From a virus: a stretch of 62,446 nucleotides of DNA. The stretch is taken from positions 1 through 62,446 of IMG/VR virus record IMGVR_UViG_3300046684_000082; one strand, given 5' to 3'. The notes below the pieces were generated by a model. It saw nothing but the letters and a program-made list of their open reading frames with translations, did not search any database and was not told the DNA's origin. Shown here piece after piece: positions 7,771 through 15,734 of this stretch (position 1 is the stretch's first letter; each line of letters begins with the position of its first letter). A program made the translations under genes and the position numbers.

Positions 7771-8386
7771 CGGGGGCGTCCTCAGATTCGTCTTCATCAT
7801 CTTCCTCATCGAAAATCTCGTTGGCTTCGAGCGTGGCGCGCACCTGCTCATCGCTCGTCTGGTAGTCGTGCTCTTCTTCGAGCTCGCCGTAGAGCTCGTC
7901 CATCAAGCCCTTGCAGATTATGTCGACCTCGCCCTGTAACTCATCGCACTGCTTCTCGAGGATCTCAAGGTGCAACTCCATCACGCTGTAGCGGAGCTCG
8001 TCGAACTCCTCGACGTATTCGTTCGGGATGTCCGTCTGGATGTGAGCGCTCACCGTATTGCTGTGGCTGTAGCGCGACGCATGGCGGCTGACGTAACAGC
8101 CGATGTGATCGCCCCAGCCAAGCTCCGTCATGAACTTCCACACCATCGGGTACTTGTCGACCAGCACGAAGTGCTGCATGAAGCGGTTGAGGTTCACCTT
8201 GCCCGCCCACGATGCACCGTCGCCTTGACTCCAGAAGCCGCTGAACTGGACGTCTTTCTGGTCGACGTCGATCCCGAACTCCTGGATCTTCCGCACGTGT
8301 TGAGCGATGACATGCCCATACCAATCGCCGTCATCGAGGTTGATGCTGCGATACTGGTCAAGCAGCGATTCGCTGATCGTCCCCAT
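7706..8386 (-). CDS. Unknown phage protein with acidic C-terminus
   Basis: A 226-residue protein. The N-terminal part contains VQFSGFWSQGDGASWAGKV, a segment seen in a widespread family of unknown phage proteins. The middle has paired Y/W-rich and His-containing segments. The C-terminus is strongly acidic (DEEDDEDESEDAPDEDD), where another small gene overlaps. It overlaps the upstream gene by 29 bp. The function is unknown. Confidence 0.75.
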   Translation of the reverse strand: MGTISESLLDQYRSINLDDGDWYGHVIAQHVRKIQEFGIDVDQKDVQFSGFWSQGDGASWAGKVNLNRFMQHFVLVDKYPMVWKFMTELGWGDHIGCYVSRHASRYSHSNTVSAHIQTDIPNEYVEEFDELRYSVMELHLEILEKQCDELQGEVDIICKGLMDELYGELEEEHDYQTSDEQVRATLEANEIFDEEDDEDESEDAPDEDDVALHADHRPEVQVHAVA

Positions 8387-9071
8387 AGCGGATCTCCTCG
8401 GTGACGTAGGCGTTCGGGTAGTCCTTGTAGAGCCATTCGCGCAGCCGCTTCAGGCCAGCCTCGACGAAATCTGTGTCGGTGCGGTTCCAGCTGATCGAAG
8501 CGCGGCCGTGCTCGTACACCTTCTGCGCATCGTCACCCGTTGGCTCAGTCAGGCTGAGCTCATGCGGGCGAAGGTGGTGCAGGTTGCGGTTGGTCTTCTC
8601 AAACATCCCGCAGCGCGCCATCGTCAGTGACAGCGTGCGCAGCGTCTTCAGGTCCTTCGATGCTCGGGCCACGGCCCACTTCTGCAGGCGCGTGATGCGG
8701 TCGACGCAGACCTCGGGGTTAAGACACGTACCGTTGCGGAACTTCATATCCGCGCTGAAGGGCAGGCCGTTCACCCGCGTGGTGGCATCTAGGCCGACGG
8801 TCTTGCGATCCGAGGTGATGCTGACCTGTGCGATACACCAGATCCGCTCGCGCGTCGTCGGCGAGTCATACCAGCCGCTGCTGTGCAGCGTCATCACGTT
8901 GTCCGGATAGATGGACACGATTCGGTTGCGGTGGAACTCGATGTAGAAGTGCTTGCCTGACTCGCTGTAATGCAGCACGCAGTTGCGCAGCCCGTGCTTA
9001 TCAAGCGGTTTGTAGTCGTTCGACTTGCGCCGCGTGTTCCAGATGTCTTCAAGCTGTGAGTAAGTTTTCAT
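8358..9071 (-). CDS. Unknown phage protein
   Basis: A 237-residue protein from the ATG at 9071 (MKTYSQLEDIWNTRR). GAGGCACAAG precedes the start, giving a good ribosome-binding site, whereas a longer frame to 9182 runs into the neighbouring gene. It contains YIEFHRNRIVSIYPD and is rich in beta-strand-like segments and Arg. No enzyme motif is recognised. Confidence 0.7.
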   Translation of the reverse strand: MKTYSQLEDIWNTRRKSNDYKPLDKHGLRNCVLHYSESGKHFYIEFHRNRIVSIYPDNVMTLHSSGWYDSPTTRERIWCIAQVSITSDRKTVGLDATTRVNGLPFSADMKFRNGTCLNPEVCVDRITRLQKWAVARASKDLKTLRTLSLTMARCGMFEKTNRNLHHLRPHELSLTEPTGDDAQKVYEHGRASISWNRTDTDFVEAGLKRLREWLYKDYPNAYVTEEIRYGDDQRIAA

Positions 9072-9079
9072 CTTGTGCC

Positions 9080-9286
9080 TCAGATTGGATTCAGGTCCAC
9101 ACCTGCTAACTTCAACTCGACGAGCGCTAACGCCAGCGCGTCGCCCAGTTCGATCGGGTAGTCCACCTCGATCTGCTTCCACTGCATTCGCTCGAGGTAC
9201 ACGTTCACCCCGTACTTGTGCTCGCCCGGCCGCGCCGTGTAGTCGACCACCTGCACGCCGACCGTTGCGCTACGTTTGATTCCCAC
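9080..9286 (-). CDS. Small unknown protein
   Basis: A 68-residue protein, MGIKRSATVGVQVVDY..., ending LAGVDLNPI. It shares the general design of the following small genes (one beta-sheet-like half, one helix with LALALVELK). It overlaps the upstream gene by 17 bp. Confidence 0.6.
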   Translation of the reverse strand: MGIKRSATVGVQVVDYTARPGEHKYGVNVYLERMQWKQIEVDYPIELGDALALALVELKLAGVDLNPI

Positions 9287-9482
9287 GTTCCATCCTCCAT
9301 GTGACCAGCTGTGCCAGCGCGATTTCCTTGGCGGTTTCGACGTCGGTGCCGCGCCAGCACTGGCCGTTATCCCACATGCTGACCATCTGGTATCCGCCGG
9401 ACGGATTGGCCCAGATGATGACGTCGCACTCTTTACTGTACTTGCCGCGCCATTCGACCGCGTTCTGCTCCCACTCGATCAT
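9270..9482 (-). CDS. Small W-rich protein, tandem family member 1
   Basis: A 70-residue protein MIEWEQNAVEWRGKY... with a C-terminal helix VETAKEIALAQLVTWRM. Size, Trp-rich beta part and final helix match the three following genes, suggesting old tandem duplication. It overlaps the upstream gene by 4 bp (ATGA type). Confidence 0.6.
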   Translation of the reverse strand: MIEWEQNAVEWRGKYSKECDVIIWANPSGGYQMVSMWDNGQCWRGTDVETAKEIALAQLVTWRMERGNQT

Positions 9483-9685
9483 TTCATCCTCTCCGCAACG
9501 TAGGCAGCGATGGCGGCTTCCTGTGCGTCGATGAGCGTGGAGTGGGGCGCCGAGACCTTCATGCCGTCAAGGATGTAGTAGAACTCCACGCCGTTCTCTT
9601 CCACTTTCCACAGCGCCGCGCCATGGTTGCCGTCCTGAGTGACCAGCGCCCAGGTATCGCCCGCTGCTACCATCTCCCAGTTCAT
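9479..9685 (-). CDS. Small W-rich protein, tandem family member 2
   Basis: A 68-residue protein MNWEMVAAGDTWALVTQD... ending DAQEAAIAAYVAERMK. Its start overlaps the stop of member 3 as ATGA. The C-terminal helix aligns with DSLEEAKATVLAIVRMGA of member 4. The function is unknown. Confidence 0.6.
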   Translation of the reverse strand: MNWEMVAAGDTWALVTQDGNHGAALWKVEENGVEFYYILDGMKVSAPHSTLIDAQEAAIAAYVAERMK

Positions 9686-9897
9686 GCTCCCATCCGTTTG
9701 ATCGCCCACGTCCATGCTTTGGCCTCCTCGAGCGTGTCGAACAGCTGCGTTACCACTTCGCCGAAGGTGTTAACATTCCACCTCGATTCCCACTTCCCGC
9801 TGGCTAGCTTGCTCAAGATCGCGATCGTAAGCCCGTTACTGTTGCGCAGGATGACTGTCGAACTTTCTCTGGCGCCAGAATACCAATGCATGTTCAT
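9682..9897 (-). CDS. Small W-rich protein, tandem family member 3
   Basis: A 71-residue protein MNMHWYSGARESST... ending DTLEEAKAWTWAIKRMGA, nearly the same C-terminal sequence as member 4 (DSLEEAKATVLAIVRMGA). This is the clearest evidence for duplication in the cluster. It overlaps its neighbours by 4 bp on both sides. Confidence 0.65.
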   Translation of the reverse strand: MNMHWYSGARESSTVILRNSNGLTIAILSKLASGKWESRWNVNTFGEVVTQLFDTLEEAKAWTWAIKRMGA

Positions 9898-10130
9898 GCT
9901 CCCATCCTCACGATAGCCAACACGGTGGCCTTGGCCTCCTCGAGGGAGTCGAACCACAGGTCGTCCTGAGCCCAGTACCACCTGTATTCGGTCGGACCCC
10001 AGCGCTCTGGCTTGAGGTACGCAACGGGCGGCATGCAGGTGTCGCTGAAAAGGTAGTAGGCGCGCTTATCCTCGGTTCCCGCCCACACCCACTCTTTAAT
10101 GCTCGAGCTCGAAGTGCACGGTTTCGCCAT
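9894..10130 (-). CDS. Small W-rich protein, tandem family member 4
   Basis: Up to 78 residues from the ATG at 10130, which overlaps the VWA gene by 35 bp; the recognisable part starts around KEWVWAGTEDKRAYYLF. It ends FDSLEEAKATVLAIVRMGA. The true start is uncertain because no ATG follows the VWA stop before the conserved part. Confidence 0.6.
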   Translation of the reverse strand: MAKPCTSSSSIKEWVWAGTEDKRAYYLFSDTCMPPVAYLKPERWGPTEYRWYWAQDDLWFDSLEEAKATVLAIVRMGA

Positions 10131-11235
10131 AGGGGGCCACCACGTTGGAGGAGATGCACCACACCACCGGCATGCCGGGGTCCGTGTCGAAGCCGGTGTA
10201 GCCGTCCGTGAGGAACACGGTCACCGCCGGGTCGATGCCGTGCTCGGCCATGAAGTCGAACGCGGCCGGCATGTGGGTGCCGCCGCCGGAGTAGAACTCG
10301 AGGCCGACCGGCTCGCCCTGCTCGAACTCGACGTGCTTCTGGACCTGCGTGTCGACGTACAGCACGTGGACCTTCTCGGGGTTGCACTGCTCGACAATGC
10401 GGGCCAGGTGCCCGTTGTAGTAGGCGAGCTCCATCTGGTTGATCGAGCCGGAGACGTCGACCACGCAGCACAACTCGCCCATCGTCGGCGCCTTTGCCAT
10501 GCTCGGCAGGTACAGGTCGCTCGGGATGTAGCGGCGGTTCGGACGTTGCCATGACATGTGCGTCGCGGCGAGCGCGGTCATGTGGCGCTCGAGGATGTCG
10601 AACCACGGCGTCTTGCTATCCAGGAAATCGGCGACGAACTCAGCGAGTGCGGCCGGCAGCTTGCCGCGCATCTTCGCTGCCTGCGCGGCCTCGGCCACTT
10701 CGATCTTGGCCTGCGCTTCCATCTGCTTGGCTTCGCTCTCGCTGACCGGTGCGCCCTCGTCGAGCACGTCGTCGCCCATACCCCCTTGGCTATCTCCGCC
10801 CCCTTCGCCCTCTCCGCTACCGTCGTCCTGCGGCTGGTCGGGGAGCTCGTCGTAGATGGCTTCGCACGTCTTGTCCTTCGAGCCCGGCATGTTCACCGTG
10901 CCTTCGATCGGCTGGCCCACGCCGGCCGTGGTGAGCGTGTCGTTGATCCACGCGTCGGTGGCGTAGTTCCACTTCTTGTGGACGCGGTGGCCGATGCGGT
11001 TGGCGTGCTGGCCCATGTAGTGCAGGCATTCGTGGCACAGGCCCCACACCAGCTGCGGCACCGTGAACGACTCGATGGAGGTGGGGTTGTAGTAGATCGT
11101 GCCGCGCTTGTCGATCGCGAGGATCGGGATGTCGGTGCGCGCCACCATCGGGCGGCGCAGGAGGATCGATGCAAAGAACGGGTGATCGAGAACGACGGCG
11201 GCCTTGGCCTTGTCCAGCTTCGATACGGTTTTCAT
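10096..11235 (-). CDS. VWA-domain metal-dependent protein (DUF2201/CoxE-like), partner of MoxR ATPase
   Basis: A 379-residue protein. The N-terminal half has GLCHECLHYMGQHANRIGHR with an HExxH-like motif (HECLH), as in DUF2201 putative metallopeptidase domains. The middle is an acidic low-complexity linker. The C-terminal half is a von Willebrand factor A domain with MIDAS motif VVDVSGSINQMEL and a later VFLTDGYTG. Cellular homologues pair with MoxR AAA+ ATPases to remodel protein complexes or insert cofactors. The MoxR partner is at 14353-15339. It contains one CACATGTCAT word. Confidence 0.88.
   Translation of the reverse strand: MKTVSKLDKAKAAVVLDHPFFASILLRRPMVARTDIPILAIDKRGTIYYNPTSIESFTVPQLVWGLCHECLHYMGQHANRIGHRVHKKWNYATDAWINDTLTTAGVGQPIEGTVNMPGSKDKTCEAIYDELPDQPQDDGSGEGEGGGDSQGGMGDDVLDEGAPVSESEAKQMEAQAKIEVAEAAQAAKMRGKLPAALAEFVADFLDSKTPWFDILERHMTALAATHMSWQRPNRRYIPSDLYLPSMAKAPTMGELCCVVDVSGSINQMELAYYNGHLARIVEQCNPEKVHVLYVDTQVQKHVEFEQGEPVGLEFYSGGGTHMPAAFDFMAEHGIDPAVTVFLTDGYTGFDTDPGMPVVWCISSNVVAPYGETVHFELEH
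10551..10560 (-). repeat. CACATGTCAT word, copy 3
   Basis: Exact copy inside the VWA gene (read as H-M-S). Confidence 0.8.
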
Positions 11236-11251
11236 GTTGGTCCTAAGTAAG

Positions 11252-11437
11252 TTATTGGCTTGCAGCTTGACGCTCGAAACTCTCCACTGCGTCTTCCATT
11301 TCGTCTAGACTTTTCCAGACGGGATCTACTGGGGAGAGCCTTGCGCAGTGTTCCCACTGTTCGATCGTCATTGGCAATGCATCAGCCATCCGCATTCGCA
11401 CCTTGAGGGCGATGAGACGATCTTCGTCGATGGTCAT
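11252..11437 (-). CDS. Small unknown protein
   Basis: A 61-residue protein from MTIDEDRLIALKVRMR to ESFERQAASQ, mostly acidic helix. The start at 11437 overlaps the stop of the upstream gene by 4 bp, which rules out the longer frame. Confidence 0.6.
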   Translation of the reverse strand: MTIDEDRLIALKVRMRMADALPMTIEQWEHCARLSPVDPVWKSLDEMEDAVESFERQAASQ

Positions 11438-11676
11438 TTGCTCTCGAACTTCGCTGCGACGCGCGCGGCGGTCACCAGGTCCGCGTCGATGATCTGCACG
11501 CTCGGCGGCTCCCTGTCGCCAAGCTCCCACACATATTCACCGTCGCGGTAGTTGTGCTTCATCTGCGTCACGCACGCCAGGAACTCGGTGGCTTTCGATG
11601 CCGGCAGCATCAGGTAGCAGTCGTAGCCCGGTTTGATCGCGAGCCAGTTCTCTTCTTTCTTCACGGCCATCTTCAT
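11434..11676 (-). CDS. Small unknown protein
   Basis: An 80-residue protein MKMAVKKEENWLAIKPG... with a beta-rich body and basic C-terminus ARVAAKFESK. AAGGGGA lies directly before the first ATG, and a second ATG at 11670 has better spacing. It overlaps its neighbours by 4 bp. Confidence 0.6.
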   Translation of the reverse strand: MKMAVKKEENWLAIKPGYDCYLMLPASKATEFLACVTQMKHNYRDGEYVWELGDREPPSVQIIDADLVTAARVAAKFESK

Positions 11677-11891
11677 TCCCCTTGTAGTTTCGGCGCCAGC
11701 GGGTGGGGCCACTTCGGTTCGTCCTGTTGCTCGGTGAGCAGCACGCCCACTGCGGCGCCGATCCAGTCGCTCACAGGTCGGATCTCGCCGTTGCGCAGGA
11801 TGGGGGCGTCGTCGCCATACTTCTCAGCATGCGCTTGGAACTCAGCGAGTCGCTCGCGCACGCCATACGACCACATCCACGGCCATTCCAT
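11673..11891 (-). CDS. Small unknown protein
   Basis: A 72-residue protein starting MEWPWMWSYGVRER. The ATG at 11891 overlaps the stop of the DUF3150-like gene as TGATG. The segment ILRNGEIRPVSDWIGAAVG is typical of compact beta/alpha small proteins. No family is assigned. Confidence 0.55.
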   Translation of the reverse strand: MEWPWMWSYGVRERLAEFQAHAEKYGDDAPILRNGEIRPVSDWIGAAVGVLLTEQQDEPKWPHPLAPKLQGE

Positions 11892-12796
11892 CACGCCATC
11901 CCCATAAACGGCGCCAGCTTCGCCTGCAGTTCGGCCAGCTTCTTCGCTGCGCTCTCACGCGTCGGCTGCGACTCGCGCACCTGATCCTTGTGGTCGTTCA
12001 CCTTGGCGATGACCTTGTTCAACTCGCCGATCAGCGCGGTGATCTCCGGGTCCTCGTCGAGGTTCAGCTTGCGGGCAATCTCGCAGCCTTCCACCACGTT
12101 GGTGATCGCTGAGTCACGGAAGATACTCCCGGTCTCGCCAATCGGCAAGCGCAATTTGTCAACTAAGTGGCTCAAAGGCGCTAACATCCGCATGATGCAA
12201 TCGCGGCGCGCGCCGGCGGCGATCTCCTTCATCGACTGCGCGAAGCCCGCCTTATCGTCCTCCGACAGGTCGAACAGGAAGTGCGACTCGTCCGGCAGGG
12301 GCGAGAAGCGCAGGTCGAAGCCGATCCGCTCCTTGAATTGCTCAGCGGTGGGGTAGTCATCGACTGTTGCGCGGCCGCCACTCATCGAGCGGTTGCGGAA
12401 GTTCATGTCGGCCGCCACGTGCTGGTCCCAGTTGCGCAACACGTCGGCGATCATGCCGTCGAGGTGGCCCAGGCGCGTCTTCATCTCCTTCGTATACTCG
12501 AGATACATGCCGTTCGCCAGGATGCGCGGGCCGGCGTCCATGTAGGGCAGCGTCATCTTCTTGTGCGCGGTGTAGACCTCGCTCGCGGCCGTCAGGATGC
12601 GGTTGACGGGGTTGGCCTTGTCCCGGAAGAGCTTCCGGTTGACCACCAGCGACGCATCGTTCAGCTGGTTTTGTACAATTTCCTCGGCAGCAGCGTCGCG
12701 GGATGACATGTGAGCCCGACGCATGGTAAGTTTTACCAGCATCGCCTTCTCATTCAGCTGCGTGGCCTTGATGTTCGGGGGGAGGGTCATGTCCAT
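11891..12796 (-). CDS. DUF3150-like protein of the MoxR/VWA group
   Basis: A 301-residue helical protein. The start at 12796 (MDMTLPPNIKATQ) has GAGG 6 nt upstream; the longer frame to 12808 begins with TTG. Charged helices run throughout, ending KLAELQAKLAPFMGMA. In other phages and bacteria, DUF3150 proteins are encoded together with MoxR-type ATPases and VWA proteins, and all three are present here within 5 kb. Family assignment rests on this context and general appearance. It contains one CACATGTCAT word. Confidence 0.6.
   Translation of the reverse strand: MDMTLPPNIKATQLNEKAMLVKLTMRRAHMSSRDAAAEEIVQNQLNDASLVVNRKLFRDKANPVNRILTAASEVYTAHKKMTLPYMDAGPRILANGMYLEYTKEMKTRLGHLDGMIADVLRNWDQHVAADMNFRNRSMSGGRATVDDYPTAEQFKERIGFDLRFSPLPDESHFLFDLSEDDKAGFAQSMKEIAAGARRDCIMRMLAPLSHLVDKLRLPIGETGSIFRDSAITNVVEGCEIARKLNLDEDPEITALIGELNKVIAKVNDHKDQVRESQPTRESAAKKLAELQAKLAPFMGMA
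12703..12712 (-). repeat. CACATGTCAT word, copy 4
   Basis: Exact copy inside the DUF3150-like gene (H-M-S). Confidence 0.8.
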
Positions 12797-12828
12797 CTCG
12801 TGCCTCAAGTTAGTTAGTGTTGTGTGGC

Positions 12829-13092
12829 TTACTGCGAAATCTTGTTCATGGCATACGTGATGACCGCCTCGCGCCGACAGGGGTAGCGTTTACGGGTTCC
12901 ATAGTCTGGATCGTTAACTACGCACCAGCCGCCTTCCAATTCGCGCCAGGCTATATCCCTGCTGTTTGCGACGAGGTAGTAACGACGCCGAGTGTGGCTT
13001 CGGGGGTTCTCGATCACGATCCGCCAGCCGTTCTCCAGCGTGTAGTTCGGCCAGTTGCCTTCGTCCTCTTTCTCCTTCTCGACGATCTTCAT
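12829..13092 (-). CDS. Small unknown protein
   Basis: An 87-residue protein, MKIVEKEKEDEGNWPNY..., with repeated aromatic/Arg beta-like strands (WRIVIENPRS, RYYLVANSRD). It may be a distant relative of the W-rich small genes at 9.3-10.1 kb. It overlaps the upstream gene by 4 bp. Confidence 0.55.
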   Translation of the reverse strand: MKIVEKEKEDEGNWPNYTLENGWRIVIENPRSHTRRRYYLVANSRDIAWRELEGGWCVVNDPDYGTRKRYPCRREAVITYAMNKISQ

Positions 13093-13295
13093 CCCAACCT
13101 CGCTGCGACAATGGCGGTGAGCCGCGTGGGGTAGACCATCTTGCCGTGTGCCGACCAGCCAGCGCGCTGCTCGTACGTCACGTCGCCGCCGGGGATCTCG
13201 AAGTAGATCGATCCGTCTCTGAAGAACTGCGCGCGGCAGCCGTTCTCGTAGACGATCATCGGTGGATACCCATGGAACTTCGACTTGATCTTCAT
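13089..13295 (-). CDS. Small unknown protein
   Basis: A 68-residue protein MKIKSKFHGYPPMIVYENG... ending LTAIVAARLG. Similar size and order of elements to its downstream neighbour (YENG/LENG strand, final helix before the stop), suggesting a divergent tandem pair. Confidence 0.55.
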   Translation of the reverse strand: MKIKSKFHGYPPMIVYENGCRAQFFRDGSIYFEIPGGDVTYEQRAGWSAHGKMVYPTRLTAIVAARLG

Positions 13296-13313
13296 GTCAA
13301 CCTCGCTGCCATC

Positions 13314-13838
13314 TCAGTTGTCGAACCAGATGATCAGCCGGTAGTCGTCGATGCTTTGCTCCTCCTCGAGGTAGATCTCGAACAGCTTGCCCAGCAGCTT
13401 GTCGTGGCGATCCTCATCGAGCATGAGCTCGGGGTAGTACGCTGCGCCGAAGTGCGGCAGCGCCTCGCGTAGCGTGAGCCAGGTGAAGCTATGCGCGTCG
13501 CTCGCCCAGCCCTCGATTTCCATGCGAGCGAGGTCGCTGAGGTCGTCCGGCAAGGTCCGCGGCGTGATGCCGTGGTGTCCACGCACGCCGTCGCTCAGCT
13601 TGCCGAAGAGCGGGTAGTTCCGGGCACGCACCTCCCAGCTGTTGTACGTCGGGAGGTGCGCATACGGGAGTTTGTCATCCTCACTGCGCCGCTTCATGTT
13701 GTACTCTTCGATGACGTCCTTCACCACCTCGCTGTACTCGACTTTTCGCCCATCGAAGTCGTTGATGCCAACCCACGCCGTGTCGCCATCGTTGAATGTG
13801 TGGCGCCGCTCGAGCACCATGTGGATATCACAGCCCAT
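13314..13838 (-). CDS. MGCDIH-type conserved phage protein
   Basis: A 174-residue protein starting MGCDIHMVLERR, the signature N-terminus of a widespread phage and bacterial family of unknown function. RARNYPLFGKLSDGVRG and EGWASDAHSFTWLTLREA are further family-like segments. Conserved Cys, Asp and His at the N-terminus suggest a metal or catalytic site, but this is not established. Confidence 0.8.
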   Translation of the reverse strand: MGCDIHMVLERRHTFNDGDTAWVGINDFDGRKVEYSEVVKDVIEEYNMKRRSEDDKLPYAHLPTYNSWEVRARNYPLFGKLSDGVRGHHGITPRTLPDDLSDLARMEIEGWASDAHSFTWLTLREALPHFGAAYYPELMLDEDRHDKLLGKLFEIYLEEEQSIDDYRLIIWFDN

Positions 13839-13839
13839 G

Positions 13840-14340
13840 TCAGTTCCTCTTTCGTCTGTTTCGATTCTGCTCAGCGCGCGTCGCCCACTTCACGTTGCCA
13901 GGCTCGTAGCCCTTGTCGTTGTCCATGCGCTCAAGCGTTAAACCACGTGCCGGCTTGGGGCCGATATAGGCGAGGAACGCCTCGAATGAATCAGCCCACT
14001 CCTTGCACATCTTGATGCCACGATCCGAGTAGTCCTTCGTTTGCGCGAAGTTCGGGTTCTCGCTGCGGTTGCGCGCGGCAGCCCACGACCGATACTCCGG
14101 CGTGGTGCTTCGGCCTACTGTGTGCCCATGCGTCGTCGATCGCTGCTTGACGACGTCGACCTGCAGGCATCCGCAGCTAAGCGTGTTGCCAGTGCGCAGG
14201 TTGTTAGATGTGGCAATGACATGTGAACCGCAGTCGCACACGCACTCCCACTGAACACGGCCGCTCGAGTTATTGGCCGCTTGGCTAACTACGCTCAAGC
14301 GGCCGAACCGCGCGCCGGTAAGACTCAACTTAGCCGGCAC
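13840..14340 (-). CDS. AP2/HNH-type homing endonuclease-like protein
   Basis: A 166-residue protein. The zinc-ribbon N-terminal module has FGRLSVVSQ and WECVCDCGSHVIATSNNLRT followed by TLSCGCLQ. The C-terminal module has KDYSDRGIKMCKEWADSFEAF and LERMDNDKGYEPGNVKWAT, the classic D-N ... Y-x-P-x-N-x-x-W pattern of phage HNH/AP2-like enzymes. Such genes are often selfish and mobile between phages. It sits between two unrelated genes and includes a CACATGTCAT word. Confidence 0.85.
   Translation of the reverse strand: MPAKLSLTGARFGRLSVVSQAANNSSGRVQWECVCDCGSHVIATSNNLRTGNTLSCGCLQVDVVKQRSTTHGHTVGRSTTPEYRSWAAARNRSENPNFAQTKDYSDRGIKMCKEWADSFEAFLAYIGPKPARGLTLERMDNDKGYEPGNVKWATRAEQNRNRRKRN
14216..14225 (-). 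repeat. CACATGTCAT word, copy 5
   Basis: Exact copy inside the HNH/AP2 gene (S-H-V-I). Confidence 0.8.
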
Positions 14341-14352
14341 AGATCCTCCTCA

Positions 14353-15339
14353 TCAAACCAAAACGTTGGCGTTCTTGACCGCCCACTGCACGAACGCTTT
14401 GGTGGTCTTCACCTCGGGCTTAAGCTTAACGATATCATTCATCATAAGCACTGAGAAGTCTATCGGCATGCGGGCCATGTACTCGGAGACACGATCGATG
14501 TTGTCCTTCGATGTACGCATCGCCAGCGCGCCGGCCATAGCAAACAGGACAGCCACATCGCTAGGTACTTCCGATGTCGCCGGGTTCAGGAGCACGCTGT
14601 CGATCGACGGCAGCTGGCTGGCGATCTTGCGGAACGCCGTGTACTCGGCGGCCGCGCCCGGGCCCACTTCGCCCGCTGCGTTATCCATGAAGAGTTCCGG
14701 CGCCAGCGTCTCCGGGATCATGTTGACGCGCTCCCATGCGCGCGGCGTCGGGTTGCAGAAGCGGTTCGGGTCGAAGTCCGAGAGCAGGTTCGGCTTGAAG
14801 CGCAGGAACTGGATCAGCATCACGTCGATGCCCGCGCCGAGCGCCCAGTCGGTCCAGTCGTCCAGGTTCTCGTCGAAGTCGAAGCGGCGCATGCGGTTCG
14901 CCAGCTTGGTGGTGATGCGGTTCGCGCCCGACTTGTCCTCGGTGCGGTTGCCCGTCGCGATGATGTAGGTGTCCGGCGACAGGTGCAGGTCGTTCAGCTT
15001 GCGGTCGTGGATAAGCCCGCAGAGTCCATTCTGCATAGGCGTGGTGGCGTCGCTGAGTTCCTCGAGGATGAGCAGGTTGCGCCCTTCGCGCAGCTGGAAG
15101 AGCTCCTTCGGCGGCACCCACTCGGTGAACTCGCCGGCGTTGCGCGGCGTGCCCAGCAGGTCGACCGGGTCGCGCAGCGATGCGTTGAACTCGATCACCT
15201 GATCAAACTGCATGTCGCGGCCCACCTTGCGCGCCAGTTCCGTCTTGCCGCCGCCCGGCTTGCCCAGGATGAACGGGGCGATGCGGTTGGTCGTGGCGAA
15301 CTGAGCGGTGATCGAGGTGTAGATGTCGGAGAACTTCAT
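14353..15339 (-). CDS. MoxR-type AAA+ ATPase
   Basis: A 328-residue ATPase. Walker A GKPGGGKTE lies at residues 26-34; DPVDLLGTPRNAGEFTEW is the pre-Walker B loop typical of MoxR proteins; Walker B is LLILEELSDATT; sensor 1 is YIIATGNR. MoxR ATPases act as chaperones with VWA proteins, here 10096-11235 and the DUF3150-like gene. Their phage role is unknown. The 80-bp leader upstream contains a CACATGTCAT word 45 nt before the ATG. Confidence 0.93.
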   Translation of the reverse strand: MKFSDIYTSITAQFATTNRIAPFILGKPGGGKTELARKVGRDMQFDQVIEFNASLRDPVDLLGTPRNAGEFTEWVPPKELFQLREGRNLLILEELSDATTPMQNGLCGLIHDRKLNDLHLSPDTYIIATGNRTEDKSGANRITTKLANRMRRFDFDENLDDWTDWALGAGIDVMLIQFLRFKPNLLSDFDPNRFCNPTPRAWERVNMIPETLAPELFMDNAAGEVGPGAAAEYTAFRKIASQLPSIDSVLLNPATSEVPSDVAVLFAMAGALAMRTSKDNIDRVSEYMARMPIDFSVLMMNDIVKLKPEVKTTKAFVQWAVKNANVLV

Positions 15340-15383
15340 GGTGTGATTCCTTTAAGTCAGTTGTTGGTAAGGGGTTTGCTGCA

Positions 15384-15393
15384 ATGACATGTG
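15384..15393 (-). repeat. CACATGTCAT word, copy 6
   Basis: Exact copy in the intergenic leader of the MoxR gene, 45 nt before the ATG. Confidence 0.8.
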
Positions 15394-15419
15394 CTACGTG
15401 ACTTCGTGCTACGTGCTAA

Positions 15420-15734
15420 CTACTCGTCGTGGAAGGGAAGCCCGTCGATAACGGAACCGTCCGAATCAAACTTCACCCACACAAATAGGTTTTCGTTACC
15501 GGCGACGCGCTCCATTGCAGTGATCCACCGCAGGAGCGCGCCAACATCCGGGCGCAAATGGTCTGGGTCGTAGGCTAGGTCGAACAGTACGAACCAGCCG
15601 AACCGAAACGATGCGTGGTCAGCGATGCCGTCGATGCTGTTCGGGATCAGGCTGTCCAGCATGGATCGTGTGTCGCTGGAGAAATGCCCCGTCGAGACGA
15701 CGATCATCGTGGTGCTCTCGATGTAGCCGCTCAC
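15420..15734 (-). CDS. Unknown small protein
   Basis: A 104-residue protein MSGYIESTTMIVVSTGHFSSDTR..., with D/W-rich segments and the ending DGLPFHDE. It overlaps the upstream gene by 4 bp. A GTTAGCA word (minus strand) overlaps its final codons. No motif is recognised. Confidence 0.6.
   Translation of the reverse strand: MSGYIESTTMIVVSTGHFSSDTRSMLDSLIPNSIDGIADHASFRFGWFVLFDLAYDPDHLRPDVGALLRWITAMERVAGNENLFVWVKFDSDGSVIDGLPFHDE

Noticed and set aside
14353-15339. Replicative clamp loader
   Set aside because: AAA+ motifs and the GTPRNAGEF segment fit MoxR; no clamp or other loader subunits are present.
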